Assembly (NCBI GenBank): GCA_029261965.1
Contig: JAJDAH010000113.1
Coordinates: 1 to 58,858 of the forward strand
DNA length: 58,858 nucleotides
Direction: 5' to 3'
DNA from: Polyangiaceae bacterium
GTDB taxonomy: Bacteria; Myxococcota_A; Polyangia; Polyangiales; Polyangiaceae
The notes under the pieces: generated by a model
The model's input: the letters and a program-made list of their open reading frames with translations, nothing else
The model's database searches: none
Told to the model about the DNA's origin: nothing
Shown here: positions 7,990 through 16,628 of the stretch, piece after piece
Numbering within the stretch: the stretch's first letter is position 1
Layout: the number at the start of each line of letters is the position of its first letter
Position numbers and translations under genes: made by a program

Positions 7990-9188
7990 GCCATCGCCTC
8001 GTAGGTGGTCACGACCGAACCGTTGAGGCAGCCGTGCTCGGCGTGGGTGAGGCCCCAGCGTGCGCCATCGACTTGTCTGCCCGTCGCGGTGCCACGCAGT
8101 TGATGCGCGATCTCCACGGTCTCGAGTAGCGGTGTCGCGGCGGCGGGGTGACCGTAGGCGATGCGGCCACCGGTGGGGTTCACGACGAGATCTCCCCCAT
8201 GAGTCAGGCGCCCGTCTCGCACGGCCTGCGCGCCGGAGCCCTTTTCCGCGGCGAAACCCAGGTCTTCGTACAGCATGAGCTCGGTGGGGGCGTAGACGCC
8301 GTAGATCTCCGCGACATCCAGATCCTTCGGACCGACACCGGCCATGTCGTACGCCTGCTTCGAGGCGTTGATGGCCGACCGATAGGTCGTGAAGTCTCGG
8401 TCGAGGGAAACCGGTAGGAAGTGCTCGGCTTCGTGATAGCCGCCGAAAGACGCGATTCGAGTAAATGGGCGCCCGAGTTTCTTCGCCTCGGTCACGGTCG
8501 TCAGCAGCACGCCTGCGCCTCCGGTGGAAACCGGGCAGCACATGTGGAGGGTCAGTGGCGCACTCTGGATTGGCGAGCCCAGAACCTCTTCGACGGTGGT
8601 GGGTTTTTGGAACTGCGCACCGGGGTGGCGGCTAGCGTGATTTCTGAGATGCACGACGAGCTCGGCCAGCTCTTTCGAGCTGACATCGTACTCGTGCATG
8701 TAGCGCTGGCCGCTCATGGCGTAGATCGGTACGGGAAATCCACCGACGTAGATGCCGTCGTAGCTGCCCTGCAGACCGATGTTCGCGCTCGCTCCGAACC
8801 GCAGCATTTGATCCATGTCGTCGTTCATGCGGTACCGCTCGTCGGCGCTGACGACGAGGCAACGCTTGACCCGACCGAGGGCGATCTCGTTCGCCGCGGC
8901 ACGGAGCGCCAGCGCCGAAGTGGCGCCGCCGTTCTCGATCACCTGCAGCATGCGCGTGTCGAGCCCGAGGTACTTGCCGAGGAAAGCCCCGTACATGATG
9001 ACGAGGTCGGGATTGATGCCGGGCGGCGTCGTCACGAGCCCGTCGACCTCCTTGGGCTCGACCCCGGCATCCTTCAAGGTGGCGATGGCGATTCGCGCGA
9101 AGCTCTCGCGGATGGAGCGATTGCGCTTCTTGGTGATCGGAGTCGCGTGGATGCCGACGATGGCGACTTCTTCGCTGGGGTTGGACAC
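7986..9188 (-). CDS. Thiolase-fold protein lacking the nucleophilic Cys (Ltp2/SCP-x thiolase-like)
   Basis: A thiolase-superfamily protein of 400 residues starting at GTG 9188 (MSNPSEEVAIVG). Against the canonical paralogue in this window (29643-30809, VENFCATG), the aligned segment reads IENGGATS, so the acyl-accepting Cys is Gly (G88). The GHP motif is kept (RIAYGHPAAA), as is a Tyr-containing IYGVYAPTEL segment. Loss of the Cys argues against thiolysis and fits the Ltp2 group, where a thiolase fold plus DUF35 performs a retro-aldol cleavage of a beta-hydroxyacyl-CoA. First gene of the minus-strand operon, overlapping the DUF35 gene by four bases. Confidence 0.85.
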   Translation of the reverse strand: MSNPSEEVAIVGIHATPITKKRNRSIRESFARIAIATLKDAGVEPKEVDGLVTTPPGINPDLVIMYGAFLGKYLGLDTRMLQVIENGGATSALALRAAANEIALGRVKRCLVVSADERYRMNDDMDQMLRFGASANIGLQGSYDGIYVGGFPVPIYAMSGQRYMHEYDVSSKELAELVVHLRNHASRHPGAQFQKPTTVEEVLGSPIQSAPLTLHMCCPVSTGGAGVLLTTVTEAKKLGRPFTRIASFGGYHEAEHFLPVSLDRDFTTYRSAINASKQAYDMAGVGPKDLDVAEIYGVYAPTELMLYEDLGFAAEKGSGAQAVRDGRLTHGGDLVVNPTGGRIAYGHPAAATPLLETVEIAHQLRGTATGRQVDGARWGLTHAEHGCLNGSVVTTYEAMA

Positions 9189-9215
9189 TTTTCGATTGCT
9201 TCCGGAGCGGCAGAT

Positions 9216-9328
9216 ACATCGTATGCGATGCATTCTGTTATTTCAAGATGGAAAATATCTAAATTTCAGATATTTATAATATGTCCTGAGGCATAGCGTA
9301 CTGAGACCATATCGTATGCAATGCTTCA
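9216..9328. promoter_or_regulatory. Divergent control region with duplicated operator-like repeats
   Basis: The gap between the divergent operons (9189-9376) is strikingly AT-rich for this genome. It holds two near-identical direct repeats: ACATCGTATGCGATGCATTC at 9216-9235 and ATATCGTATGCAATGCTTCA at 9309-9328 (shared core ATCGTATGC-R-ATGC). One copy sits close to each gene start. This is what a regulator controlling both operons would leave; candidate binders are the MarR gene downstream at 14299 or an unlinked regulator. Confidence 0.55.
9253..9275. promoter_or_regulatory. AT-rich perfect inverted repeat between divergent operons
   Basis: AAATATCT, seven bases, AGATATTT: a perfect 8-bp inverted repeat made almost wholly of A and T, midway between the two longer direct repeats. 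It may be a second operator or contribute to the minus-strand promoter. Evidence is symmetry, position and composition only. Confidence 0.5.
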
Positions 9329-9376
9329 TGAAACCGGCGTCCAACTGAAAACAAGCCCTCGACCCCGAGAAAATCA

Positions 9377-10465
9377 GTGTTCGAGCTCAGCCTCACCGAA
9401 GAAGACGATCTGCTGCGGAAGACCTCGGGGGATTTCGCAGAGAGCCGTCTCGGGCCGGCCGCGCGCGACTCGGAGGGCAACCGCGAGGTCGCAGCGGCGA
9501 TCGTGTCCGAGTACCGCGAGCTCGGCATGCACGCGCTCGAGCTTCCCGAGTCCTTGGGCGGCTCTGGACTGCCGCCGTTTGGCAAAGCACTCGTTCTCGA
9601 GCAGCTTGCCGGCGGGGACGCCGCCGCGGTGCTCGCTTGTGACGGCGTCGGTCCGGCGATCTATCCCCTCGTCGAAATGGGTGGCGTTCGGGGCGCTTCG
9701 TTGCTCGAAGAGCTCGTCGGCAAAGCGGACGCCCGCGGCTGGGTGATCGTCGACCGTGAAGACGCGCTCGAGGTGACCGCCGATCGCGTTCGCGGTCGAT
9801 GGCCGTGGGTCCCGGCGGAAAAACTGGATGTGTTGGTGGTGCTGAAGGGGAACCGGGCGCTGGTTCTCCGAGAAGGCGTCGAGCTCGAGCCCGTCAAACC
9901 GTGTGCGCTTCATGCCGCGGGTTCGGCGGCCGTCGCGATCGACGCGCCGATCGCCGAGACGTTCGAAAGCGCGTCGGGCGCAGCACGAAGCGAGGCCCGG
10001 CTGCGTCTCTACGCGGCGAGTCTTCTACTTGGTGTCGCCGCGACTTCGCTACGCTACGCCATCGAGTACACGAAAGAACGAGTGACTTTCGGTCGACCGG
10101 TCGCTCACCATCAGGGCGTCGCGTTTCTGATTGCGGACCTCGCCTGCCGGATCGACGCCGCCCGCCTGTCGATTTGGCGCGCGGCATGGGCGCTCGAGCA
10201 GGACGGCGATCCGACCGAAGCTGCTGCCGCCGCATTCCTCGATGCCGCGGACACGGCCCTCGAGTGTGGCGAGCAGGGCGTCCAGCTACTCGGCGGTCAT
10301 GGCTACATGCAAGATCACCCCGTCGAGAAGTGGATGCGCGAAGCGCGAACGTTGGCGCAGCTCTGGGGCGGACGAGATGCCGCGCTCGACGTGCTCGCCG
10401 ATCGCGTGCTCGAGACGAGTGGCCATGTCGGCTTCGCGGTGCCCTCTTGGGGAAAGCAGATCTGA
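9377..10465 (+). CDS. Acyl-CoA dehydrogenase subunit without catalytic Glu (alpha-like)
   Basis: A short acyl-CoA dehydrogenase of 362 residues starting at GTG 9377. The C-terminal helical domain is recognisable (YTKERVTFGRPVAHHQGVAFLIAD and QLLGGHGYMQDHPVEKWMREAR), but the usual catalytic Glu in YEGT is replaced by QLWGG, and the helix-G position used by isovaleryl-type enzymes holds a Leu. The FAD/substrate middle domain is reduced. This matches the inactive partner of alpha2beta2 steroid side-chain dehydrogenases (FadE28/FadE29 type). The next gene, one base away, supplies an intact catalytic Glu, so the two probably form one enzyme. Paralogous to 37925-38938. Confidence 0.85.
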   Translation: MFELSLTEEDDLLRKTSGDFAESRLGPAARDSEGNREVAAAIVSEYRELGMHALELPESLGGSGLPPFGKALVLEQLAGGDAAAVLACDGVGPAIYPLVEMGGVRGASLLEELVGKADARGWVIVDREDALEVTADRVRGRWPWVPAEKLDVLVVLKGNRALVLREGVELEPVKPCALHAAGSAAVAIDAPIAETFESASGAARSEARLRLYAASLLLGVAATSLRYAIEYTKERVTFGRPVAHHQGVAFLIADLACRIDAARLSIWRAAWALEQDGDPTEAAAAAFLDAADTALECGEQGVQLLGGHGYMQDHPVEKWMREARTLAQLWGGRDAALDVLADRVLETSGHVGFAVPSWGKQI

Positions 10466-10466
10466 C

Positions 10467-11660
10467 GTGGATTTCGCGCTCGACCAGAAAAGCGTTCAGC
10501 GACTCAAACTGCTTCGCGGTCTCGGCAAAGAGCTGTTTCGCCCGCTTGGCATGGAGGCGGATAAAAAGGGCGAGCCCATCCCGCCGGATCATCCTTTCTT
10601 CCAGCAGATCGTCGACATGGGGTTGGTCAGCCCGCTCGGGCCCGACCCCGAAAAGAAGAAGTCGGAGCCAAGTGAGAAGCGCTCGAACCGCATGGCCGTG
10701 CTCTTCGCCGAAGAAGCTTCGTACTGGGATCGCGGGGTCGCCGTCACGATGCCAGGCCCCGGACTCGGCGGTCCGCCGATCAACAAGATGGGCACTCCCG
10801 CTCAGCGCGAACGCTTCATGAGCGTTTTCAAGGACAAGAAGCCGCATTGGGGCGCGTTCGCGATGACCGAGCCGAGCGCCGGCTCGGATGTGGCCGGGAT
10901 CAAGACGCTGGCGCGTCGCGACGGGAATAGCTGGGTTCTGAACGGCGCCAAGACGTTCATCTCCAACGCCAAGCGCGCCGAGTGGGTGATTGTTTTTGCC
11001 ACCATTGACCCGAAGCTCGGCCGAGCAGGGCATCGGGCGTTTGTCGTCGAGAAGGACACGCCGGGTTTCGACGTCACCCGCGTCGAACGAAAGATGGGCC
11101 TCAAGGCGTACGAAAGCTGCTCGTTCGTGCTCGAGGACTGTCGCATCCCAGCGGACAACCTGCTCGGCGGCGAGGCCTACTACGAAAAGAAGGCCGGGTT
11201 CAAAGGAGCCATGAGCGCGTTCAACGCCTCGCGGGCACTCGTGGCCGTCATGGCGATAGGCGTCGGGCGTGCGGCGTGGGATCACGCGCGGCAGTTCGTT
11301 CGGGACAACTACGATCTCGGCCGCCCGATTCCGAGGTACCGGCGCATCCTCGAGCGCCTGGCCACTGTGAAACGCGGTCTCGATGCCGGCCGCGCCTTGG
11401 CCTGGCGAGGGGCGTGGTTGCTCGACATCGGCGAGCCGAACGCGCTCGAAGCGTCGATGGCGAAACAGTTTTGCCCGCCCGCCGCGCTCGCGGCGTGCAG
11501 CACCGCCGTCGAGGTGCTCGCGGACGCGGGCGTGCGCAACGACGAGCTCGTCGAGAAGCTCTACCGAGACGTGAAGGCGATGGACATCGTCGAAGGCACC
11601 CAGCAGATCCAACGCACGATCATCGCTCGGCGACTGGTCGGCTTGCCCCAGGAAACCTGA
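10467..11660 (+). CDS. Acyl-CoA dehydrogenase, catalytic partner subunit
   Basis: Acyl-CoA dehydrogenase of 397 residues; GTG start at 10467, one base after the stop of the partner gene. FAD- and substrate-binding motifs are intact (FAMTEPSAGSD, WVLNGAKTFISN), and the catalytic Glu is present at the C-terminal position (MDIVEGTQQIQ). An inserted charged segment near the N-terminus (DPEKKKSEPSEKRS) recurs in the paralogue at 38935-40158, marking both as one unusual ACAD type. It should introduce the alpha-beta double bond into a bulky acyl-CoA together with the preceding protein. Confidence 0.9.
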   Translation: MDFALDQKSVQRLKLLRGLGKELFRPLGMEADKKGEPIPPDHPFFQQIVDMGLVSPLGPDPEKKKSEPSEKRSNRMAVLFAEEASYWDRGVAVTMPGPGLGGPPINKMGTPAQRERFMSVFKDKKPHWGAFAMTEPSAGSDVAGIKTLARRDGNSWVLNGAKTFISNAKRAEWVIVFATIDPKLGRAGHRAFVVEKDTPGFDVTRVERKMGLKAYESCSFVLEDCRIPADNLLGGEAYYEKKAGFKGAMSAFNASRALVAVMAIGVGRAAWDHARQFVRDNYDLGRPIPRYRRILERLATVKRGLDAGRALAWRGAWLLDIGEPNALEASMAKQFCPPAALAACSTAVEVLADAGVRNDELVEKLYRDVKAMDIVEGTQQIQRTIIARRLVGLPQET

Positions 11661-11673
11661 AGGAGCGAGAAAC

Positions 11674-12798
11674 ATGGCGGAGAAAGGAAGAGCGGCGATC
11701 TTCACCGGGGTGGGGGAGCCGATGGAGATACGGCAATACCCGGTGGTCGATCCGGGACGGGGCCAAGCCCTGGTGCGCCTGAGCGTGAGCAACATTTGCG
11801 GCTCGGACTTGCACGTGTGGCGCGGCGACACGGGCATCGGACGCGGTGGTGGTCTCGAGATGATTCTCGGTCACGAGATGACCGGGCGGATCGCCAAGCT
11901 CGGGGAAGGGCGCACGAAAGATGCGCTCGGGCGCACGCTGAAAGAAGGCGACCGCGTCGTGTTCACCTACTACAGCTCGTGCGGCCATTGCCTGGCCTGC
12001 CTCCGCGGGGACGACAATCAGTGCATGACGAGCTTGATGACCGTCTATCGGCCCGCCGCGGAGGCGCCGCACTTCCTCGGCGCGTACGGCGATTACTACT
12101 ATGTTTCGCGCAAGCAGAGCATTCTCAAGGTGCCGGACTCGTTGAGCGACGACATGGTGGCCGGCGTGAACTGCGCGCTCTGCCAGGTCATCCACGGGTT
12201 GCTCGAAGCCGATCTGCGCTTCGGAGAAACCGTCGTGATCCAAGGCGCCGGGGGCCTCGGTTTGTACGCAACGAGCGTTGCCCGAGAGATGGGCGCTCAC
12301 AAGGTCATCGTGGTCGACGGAGTGGCCGAGCGGCTGGAGATGGCGAAGCGCATGGGCGCGGACGAGATCATCGACATACGTGAGCTCACCGACGCGCGGG
12401 CCCGCACGTCCCGGGTGATGGAGCTCACCGACGGATGGGGGGCGGACCTGGTGGTCGAGGTCGTCGGGTTCCCGGAGGTCATGCCCGAAGGCGTGCGCAT
12501 GATGGGTCGCGGCGCGCGCTACCTCACCCTCGGCAACATCTCGCCGAAGCAGTACTACAAGGAAGATCCGTCGATCCTCGTCGGAGGCAACCGCTCGATC
12601 ATCGGCGTCTCGCTGTACCCGCCGATCGTCCTCAAGCGAGCACTCGATTTCCTCGAGCGGCGCAAGGACACTTATCCGGTCGGGGACGTGCCGAAGAAGT
12701 ACCCGCTCGAGAAGATCAATGACGCGTTTTCCGACGCGGACCAGTTCGCCAAGAGCAAGAAGGGCGTGACCCGCGCTTCGATCGACCTAGGCGCGTAG
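11674..12798 (+). CDS. Zinc-dependent medium-chain alcohol dehydrogenase (MDR)
   Basis: A 374-residue zinc alcohol dehydrogenase. Catalytic zinc ligands are C42 (ICGSD), H67/E68 (GHE) and a Cys in NCALC (C167 or C170). The structural zinc site is complete (C103, C106, C109, C117 in CGHCLACLRGDDNQC). The NAD(P) Rossmann motif is GAGGLG. It should oxidise an alcohol to aldehyde or ketone and precedes the aldehyde dehydrogenase by 16 bases, so the pair could turn a terminal alcohol into an acid for CoA activation. ATG at 11674 has GGAG upstream. Confidence 0.9.
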   Translation: MAEKGRAAIFTGVGEPMEIRQYPVVDPGRGQALVRLSVSNICGSDLHVWRGDTGIGRGGGLEMILGHEMTGRIAKLGEGRTKDALGRTLKEGDRVVFTYYSSCGHCLACLRGDDNQCMTSLMTVYRPAAEAPHFLGAYGDYYYVSRKQSILKVPDSLSDDMVAGVNCALCQVIHGLLEADLRFGETVVIQGAGGLGLYATSVAREMGAHKVIVVDGVAERLEMAKRMGADEIIDIRELTDARARTSRVMELTDGWGADLVVEVVGFPEVMPEGVRMMGRGARYLTLGNISPKQYYKEDPSILVGGNRSIIGVSLYPPIVLKRALDFLERRKDTYPVGDVPKKYPLEKINDAFSDADQFAKSKKGVTRASIDLGA

Positions 12799-12814
12799 AC
12801 GGGAAGCAATCAGC

Positions 12815-14299
12815 ATGGGCATCGATCACAGCTCGGCACTCGAAGCGCTCGACGTCGGCCGCTTCAAGCGACTCTATGTCGGCGGAGAATGGCGCGACGC
12901 CGCTGACGCGCTCGAGGTCATCGATCCGAGCAACGGCTGCGCGATTGGGCACACTCCGATGGGAACGGCGAGCGACGTCGACGACGCCGTGCGGGCGGCC
13001 CGGTCGGGTTTTCTGGCGTGGCGCAAGCTCAGCACCAACAAGCGCCGGGCGTGCATCCTGAAGTTGACTCGGCTGATCGAGCAGAACGAGAAGGAGCTCG
13101 CGAAGCTCGAGAGCTTGAACATGGGCATGCCGGCGGCGGTGGCGAGAGGCTTCGCGATCAAGGCCTGCTATCGAAATCTCGACTACTTCGCCTCCTGGAT
13201 GGACAAGAGCTACGGGGACGTGGTTCCGCTCACCGGCCAGTTCGAAGGCAATCTCGATTACACCCGGCGTGAGCCCTACGGCGTCATCGCAGTGATCACG
13301 CCGTGGAACACGCCGCTCTTGTTCGTCGGATCGAAGGTCGGTCCCGCGCTCGCCGCCGGCAACGCCGTCGTGCTCAAACCTTCGGAGCTCGCGAGTTGGA
13401 CCTCGCTCCGCTTTGCCGAGCTCGCCGCGGAGGCGGGTTTTCCGCCGGGGGTCATCAATGTCGTCACCGGCGACGGTCGAGTCGGCGAGGCGCTTTGTGA
13501 GCACCCGGGCGTCGACAAGATCTCTTTCACCGGCGGCATCGACACCGCGCGACACGTCATGCAAGCGGCGGCGAAAAACGTCACCCCGATAGCGCTCGAG
13601 CTCGGCGGCAAATCCCCGAACATCATTTTCGACGATGCCAACATCGGCAAGGCGACGATGGGGTCGGCGCTCGGGTGCTTTGCGCTCACCGGTCAAGCGT
13701 GTGCCGCAGCGTCGAGGCTCTTCGTGCAGGACAAGGTCTACGACGAGGTGCTCGAGCAGCTCAAAGCGTTCGCGACGGGTTTCCCTTTGGGCGATCCGAT
13801 GGACCGCGGCACCATCATCGGGCCGCTCGTGAGCGAAAAACAACTCGAACGAGTCGTGGGGTTCATCGAACGCGGCAAGAAGAGCGGTGCCGAAGTCGTC
13901 GCCGGAGGCGAACGAGTCGATGGCGAGCTGGCCAGTGGCTACTTCGTGCGGCCGACGATCTTCACCGGAGCGGACAAAGGCGCCGAGATGCTGCGAGAAG
14001 AAATCTTCGGTCCCGTTCTCAACGTGCAGCGCTTCGAAAAAGTCGACGAAGTGCTCGAGTGGGCGAACGATTCGAGCTTCGGTCTCGCGGCGGGGCTCTG
14101 GACCCGCGACGTTGGCCGCGCGCACCGAGTCGCTCACGCGCTCGAAGCCGGCGTCGTCTGGGTCAACTCGTGGGGATCCATCCCCAACAGCGCTCCGTTC
14201 GGGGGCTACAAACAGTCCGGGTTCGGTCGTGAAGGCGGAACCGCTGCATTGGACGAAATGAGTCAAGTCAAGAACATCTACCTGGATCTCAAAGACTGA
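12815..14299 (+). CDS. NAD(P)-dependent aldehyde dehydrogenase
   Basis: Full-length ALDH of 494 residues. It has the oxyanion/cofactor motif PWNTPL, the general base E262 in LELGGKSP and the nucleophile C296 in TGQACAA. It oxidises an aldehyde to a carboxylate using NAD(P)+. The substrate is probably the product of the alcohol dehydrogenase immediately upstream. The stop codon shares one base with the ATG of the MarR gene (TGATG), so the regulator is part of the same transcript. Confidence 0.92.
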   Translation: MGIDHSSALEALDVGRFKRLYVGGEWRDAADALEVIDPSNGCAIGHTPMGTASDVDDAVRAARSGFLAWRKLSTNKRRACILKLTRLIEQNEKELAKLESLNMGMPAAVARGFAIKACYRNLDYFASWMDKSYGDVVPLTGQFEGNLDYTRREPYGVIAVITPWNTPLLFVGSKVGPALAAGNAVVLKPSELASWTSLRFAELAAEAGFPPGVINVVTGDGRVGEALCEHPGVDKISFTGGIDTARHVMQAAAKNVTPIALELGGKSPNIIFDDANIGKATMGSALGCFALTGQACAAASRLFVQDKVYDEVLEQLKAFATGFPLGDPMDRGTIIGPLVSEKQLERVVGFIERGKKSGAEVVAGGERVDGELASGYFVRPTIFTGADKGAEMLREEIFGPVLNVQRFEKVDEVLEWANDSSFGLAAGLWTRDVGRAHRVAHALEAGVVWVNSWGSIPNSAPFGGYKQSGFGREGGTAALDEMSQVKNIYLDLKD

Positions 14300-14805
14300 T
14301 GGTTCAACACGAGCTCGACAAAAAGGAAGAAGCAGCGCTCGACGAGATGTTGAGTCGCTTGGTGCGAATGATCGCCGAGGTGCGGAAGCGCCAAGCGTCG
14401 ATCACGAGCGTTCACGGCGTCACCATGCTGCAAGCCACGGCAGTCCACGCGCTGCGAAAAAGCGGCCCGATCAACATCACCGAGCTCGCCAAGCAATTGC
14501 GACTCAAGCAGAGCACGGTGAGCAGCTTGGTCGACCGGATGGAGCGCGACGGCCTCGTCCGCCGGGTGCAGAGCAGCACCGACCGTCGCGCCGTCAAGCT
14601 GCGGCTCACCGAGAAGGCGGACGACGTCGCGGAACAGGTGAACGTTTCACCCTACGACTTCTTCAAGATGCTGCTCCGGGAGCTCGACGGCGAGGAGCGG
14701 GCGACTCTCGGGCGAATTCTCCAGAAAGTGGAGGGAGCGCTCTTCAAGTGGCTCAAGGCGGCAGCCGACGGCTCGAGCAAGTCGAAAAAAGCTCGCGCCT
14801 CCTGA
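14299..14805 (+). CDS. MarR-family transcriptional regulator
   Basis: A 168-residue MarR-type winged-helix regulator. The recognition region reads INITELAKQLRLKQSTVSSLVDRMERDGLVRR, followed by the wing with the typical DRRAVKLRLTEK. It overlaps the aldehyde dehydrogenase stop by one base, so it is made with the enzymes of this operon and probably senses their substrate or a CoA thioester. The duplicated repeats at 9216-9328 are plausible binding sites, although no direct link can be shown. Confidence 0.9.
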   Translation: MVQHELDKKEEAALDEMLSRLVRMIAEVRKRQASITSVHGVTMLQATAVHALRKSGPINITELAKQLRLKQSTVSSLVDRMERDGLVRRVQSSTDRRAVKLRLTEKADDVAEQVNVSPYDFFKMLLRELDGEERATLGRILQKVEGALFKWLKAAADGSSKSKKARAS

Positions 14806-14832
14806 TACGTTCCCTTCCCGGAGGCTCAGCAA

Positions 14833-15750
14833 ATGTCGGACACACTTCTCGAAGGCAAAGTCGCGATCGTCACCGGTGCCGGCCGTGGAATCGGACGAGA
14901 GATTGCGATCCTGATGGCGTCGCGCGGCGCGAAGGTCATCGTCAACGATCTCGGAGGAAGCGAAAAGGGGGAGGGGGCCGACGACTCGCCGGCAGAAGAG
15001 GTCGTGCGGGCGATCGCGGACGCCGGCGGCGAGGCCCAGGCCAACTTCGACAGCGTCAGCTCCTACGACGCTGCCGTGAAAATGGTCGGCCAGGCCGTCG
15101 ATGCGTTCGGTCGCCTCGACATCATCGTCAACAACGCGGGCATCCTTCGGGACGTGATCTTCCACAAGATGACCGAGCAAGATTGGGACTCGGTGATTTC
15201 GGTGCACTTGAAGGGGAGCTTCAACGTGAGTCGCGCCGCGGCTCCGATCTTTCGCAACCAGGAGTCGGGCTGTTACGTGCACATGACCTCGACATCCGGC
15301 CTCATCGGCAACTTCGGGCAAGCGAACTACGCTGCGGCCAAGCTCGGCATCGTCGGCCTTTCGAAGTCGATCGCGCTCGACATGTCGCGCTTCAACGTGC
15401 GCTCGAACTGCATCTCGCCGTTCGCTTGGAGCCGGCTCATCGGAACGATCCGCGTCGACGACGAGCAGCAGAAGGCTCGCGTCGAAAAGATGAAACAGAT
15501 GACGCCGGCCAAGATCGCTCCGCTCGCGGTCGGGTTGGCCGCGGATACCGCGAAGGACGTCACCGGGCAGATCTTCGCCGTGCGGAACAACGAGATCTTC
15601 CTGATGGGCCAGTCGCGGCCGATTCGTTCGTCGCACCGCGGAGAGGGTTGGACCCCTGAGACGGTGATCGAGCACGCGCTGCCGGCGATGAAACCGAGCT
15701 TCTACGGGCTCGACCGATCGGCGGATGTGTTCAGTTGGGACCCGGTCTGA
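14833..15750 (+). CDS. Short-chain dehydrogenase, multifunctional-enzyme-2-type 3-hydroxyacyl-CoA dehydrogenase
   Basis: SDR of 305 residues with TGAGRGIGREIA (NAD binding), NNAG, the catalytic Ser region (MTSTSGLIGNFGQ) and the YAAAK Tyr-Lys pair. The extra segment after the active site and the C-terminal tail resemble the dehydrogenase domain of peroxisomal multifunctional enzyme type 2, which oxidises (3R)-hydroxyacyl-CoAs. That fits the neighbouring MaoC-type (R)-hydratase, convergent at 15754: hydratase 2 plus this SDR would give steps two and three of beta-oxidation. It follows the MarR gene by 27 bases. Confidence 0.85.
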   Translation: MSDTLLEGKVAIVTGAGRGIGREIAILMASRGAKVIVNDLGGSEKGEGADDSPAEEVVRAIADAGGEAQANFDSVSSYDAAVKMVGQAVDAFGRLDIIVNNAGILRDVIFHKMTEQDWDSVISVHLKGSFNVSRAAAPIFRNQESGCYVHMTSTSGLIGNFGQANYAAAKLGIVGLSKSIALDMSRFNVRSNCISPFAWSRLIGTIRVDDEQQKARVEKMKQMTPAKIAPLAVGLAADTAKDVTGQIFAVRNNEIFLMGQSRPIRSSHRGEGWTPETVIEHALPAMKPSFYGLDRSADVFSWDPV

Positions 15751-15753
15751 GAC

Positions 15754-16605
15754 TCAGCCCGCTTCGAAGCGAAGCTTGCCCCGGTCGATGACGACGTCGC
15801 CGGTTCCGTTCTTCGTCCGAAAAGCCGCCACCGAGCCTTCGACCCAGACCTCGACCGTCAGCGGTTCTCCCGGAAGCACCGGTTTGGAGAACCTGCCCTC
15901 GATTGCGCGAAACCTCGCGGGATCGCCGCCGCAGATCGAGTGCAAGAGCGCCCGGCCCGTGAAGCCATAGGTGCAGAGACCATGGAGGATCGGGCGCTCG
16001 AACCCACCTCGTTTCGCGAACGCCGGGTCGGAGTGGAGCGGGTTGCGGTCCCCAGAGAGGCGATAGAGCAAGGCCTGGTCTTTTCGTGTCGGGTAGATGA
16101 CCACGTGGTCTGGGGCGCGCTCGGGCAAAACGAACGTGCCGGCCGAGGGGCCCCGGTCGCCACCAAACCCGCCCTCGCCACGAATGAACACGCTGGACCG
16201 AGTGGTGAACATCGCTTTTTCGCTCGCCGCGTCGACCGACCGGGTTTCGGTCGCGACGACGGCGCCGGAGCCCTTGTCGTAGATGCCGGTGACGGTCGTC
16301 GTCGATCGCACGGTGCCGGAAACGGGGATCACACTGGCGAATTCGATCGACTGTTCGCCGTGAACGAGCTTCGTCGGATCGTATTTGCCGATGTCGGGTC
16401 GTTTTCCGTGGCCGATGATGACCGCGAAGGTGGGCAGCACCAACTGCTGGACGTCCTCGGTATTTTCGGTCGTGAATTCGAGCTCGCTGTCGGGCGCGTC
16501 GGCGCCCGCTCCGACGCCGAGGGCGTAGAGGAGAGCGTCTTTCGAAGTCCAAGAGCGTTCGAGCGCCCGGCTCTCGCGCCCAACGGCAGAAGGATCGATC
16601 GGCAT
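15754..16605 (-). CDS. MaoC-type (R)-specific enoyl-CoA hydratase (hydratase 2)
   Basis: Double-hotdog enoyl-CoA hydratase 2 of 283 residues starting at ATG 16605 (MPIDPSAVGR); the longer frame upstream runs into the next gene and is not needed. The C-terminal domain carries the complete signature YRLSGDRNPLHSDPAFAKRGGF with D186, N188 and H191, then ILHGLCTYG. It hydrates trans-2-enoyl-CoA to (3R)-hydroxyacyl-CoA. It converges on the SDR gene with a three-base gap. Compared with 5556-6374 this is the canonical copy. Confidence 0.92.
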   Translation of the reverse strand: MPIDPSAVGRESRALERSWTSKDALLYALGVGAGADAPDSELEFTTENTEDVQQLVLPTFAVIIGHGKRPDIGKYDPTKLVHGEQSIEFASVIPVSGTVRSTTTVTGIYDKGSGAVVATETRSVDAASEKAMFTTRSSVFIRGEGGFGGDRGPSAGTFVLPERAPDHVVIYPTRKDQALLYRLSGDRNPLHSDPAFAKRGGFERPILHGLCTYGFTGRALLHSICGGDPARFRAIEGRFSKPVLPGEPLTVEVWVEGSVAAFRTKNGTGDVVIDRGKLRFEAG

Positions 16606-16628
16606 CGTGCTCGACGTTTTCGGCCGCG

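Noticed and set aside
9894-11837. Open frame of 647 codons on the minus strand
   Set aside because: It lies opposite two clear enzymes (ACAD and MDR dehydrogenase) and has Arg/Ala-rich composition typical of GC-rich shadows, with no family motif.
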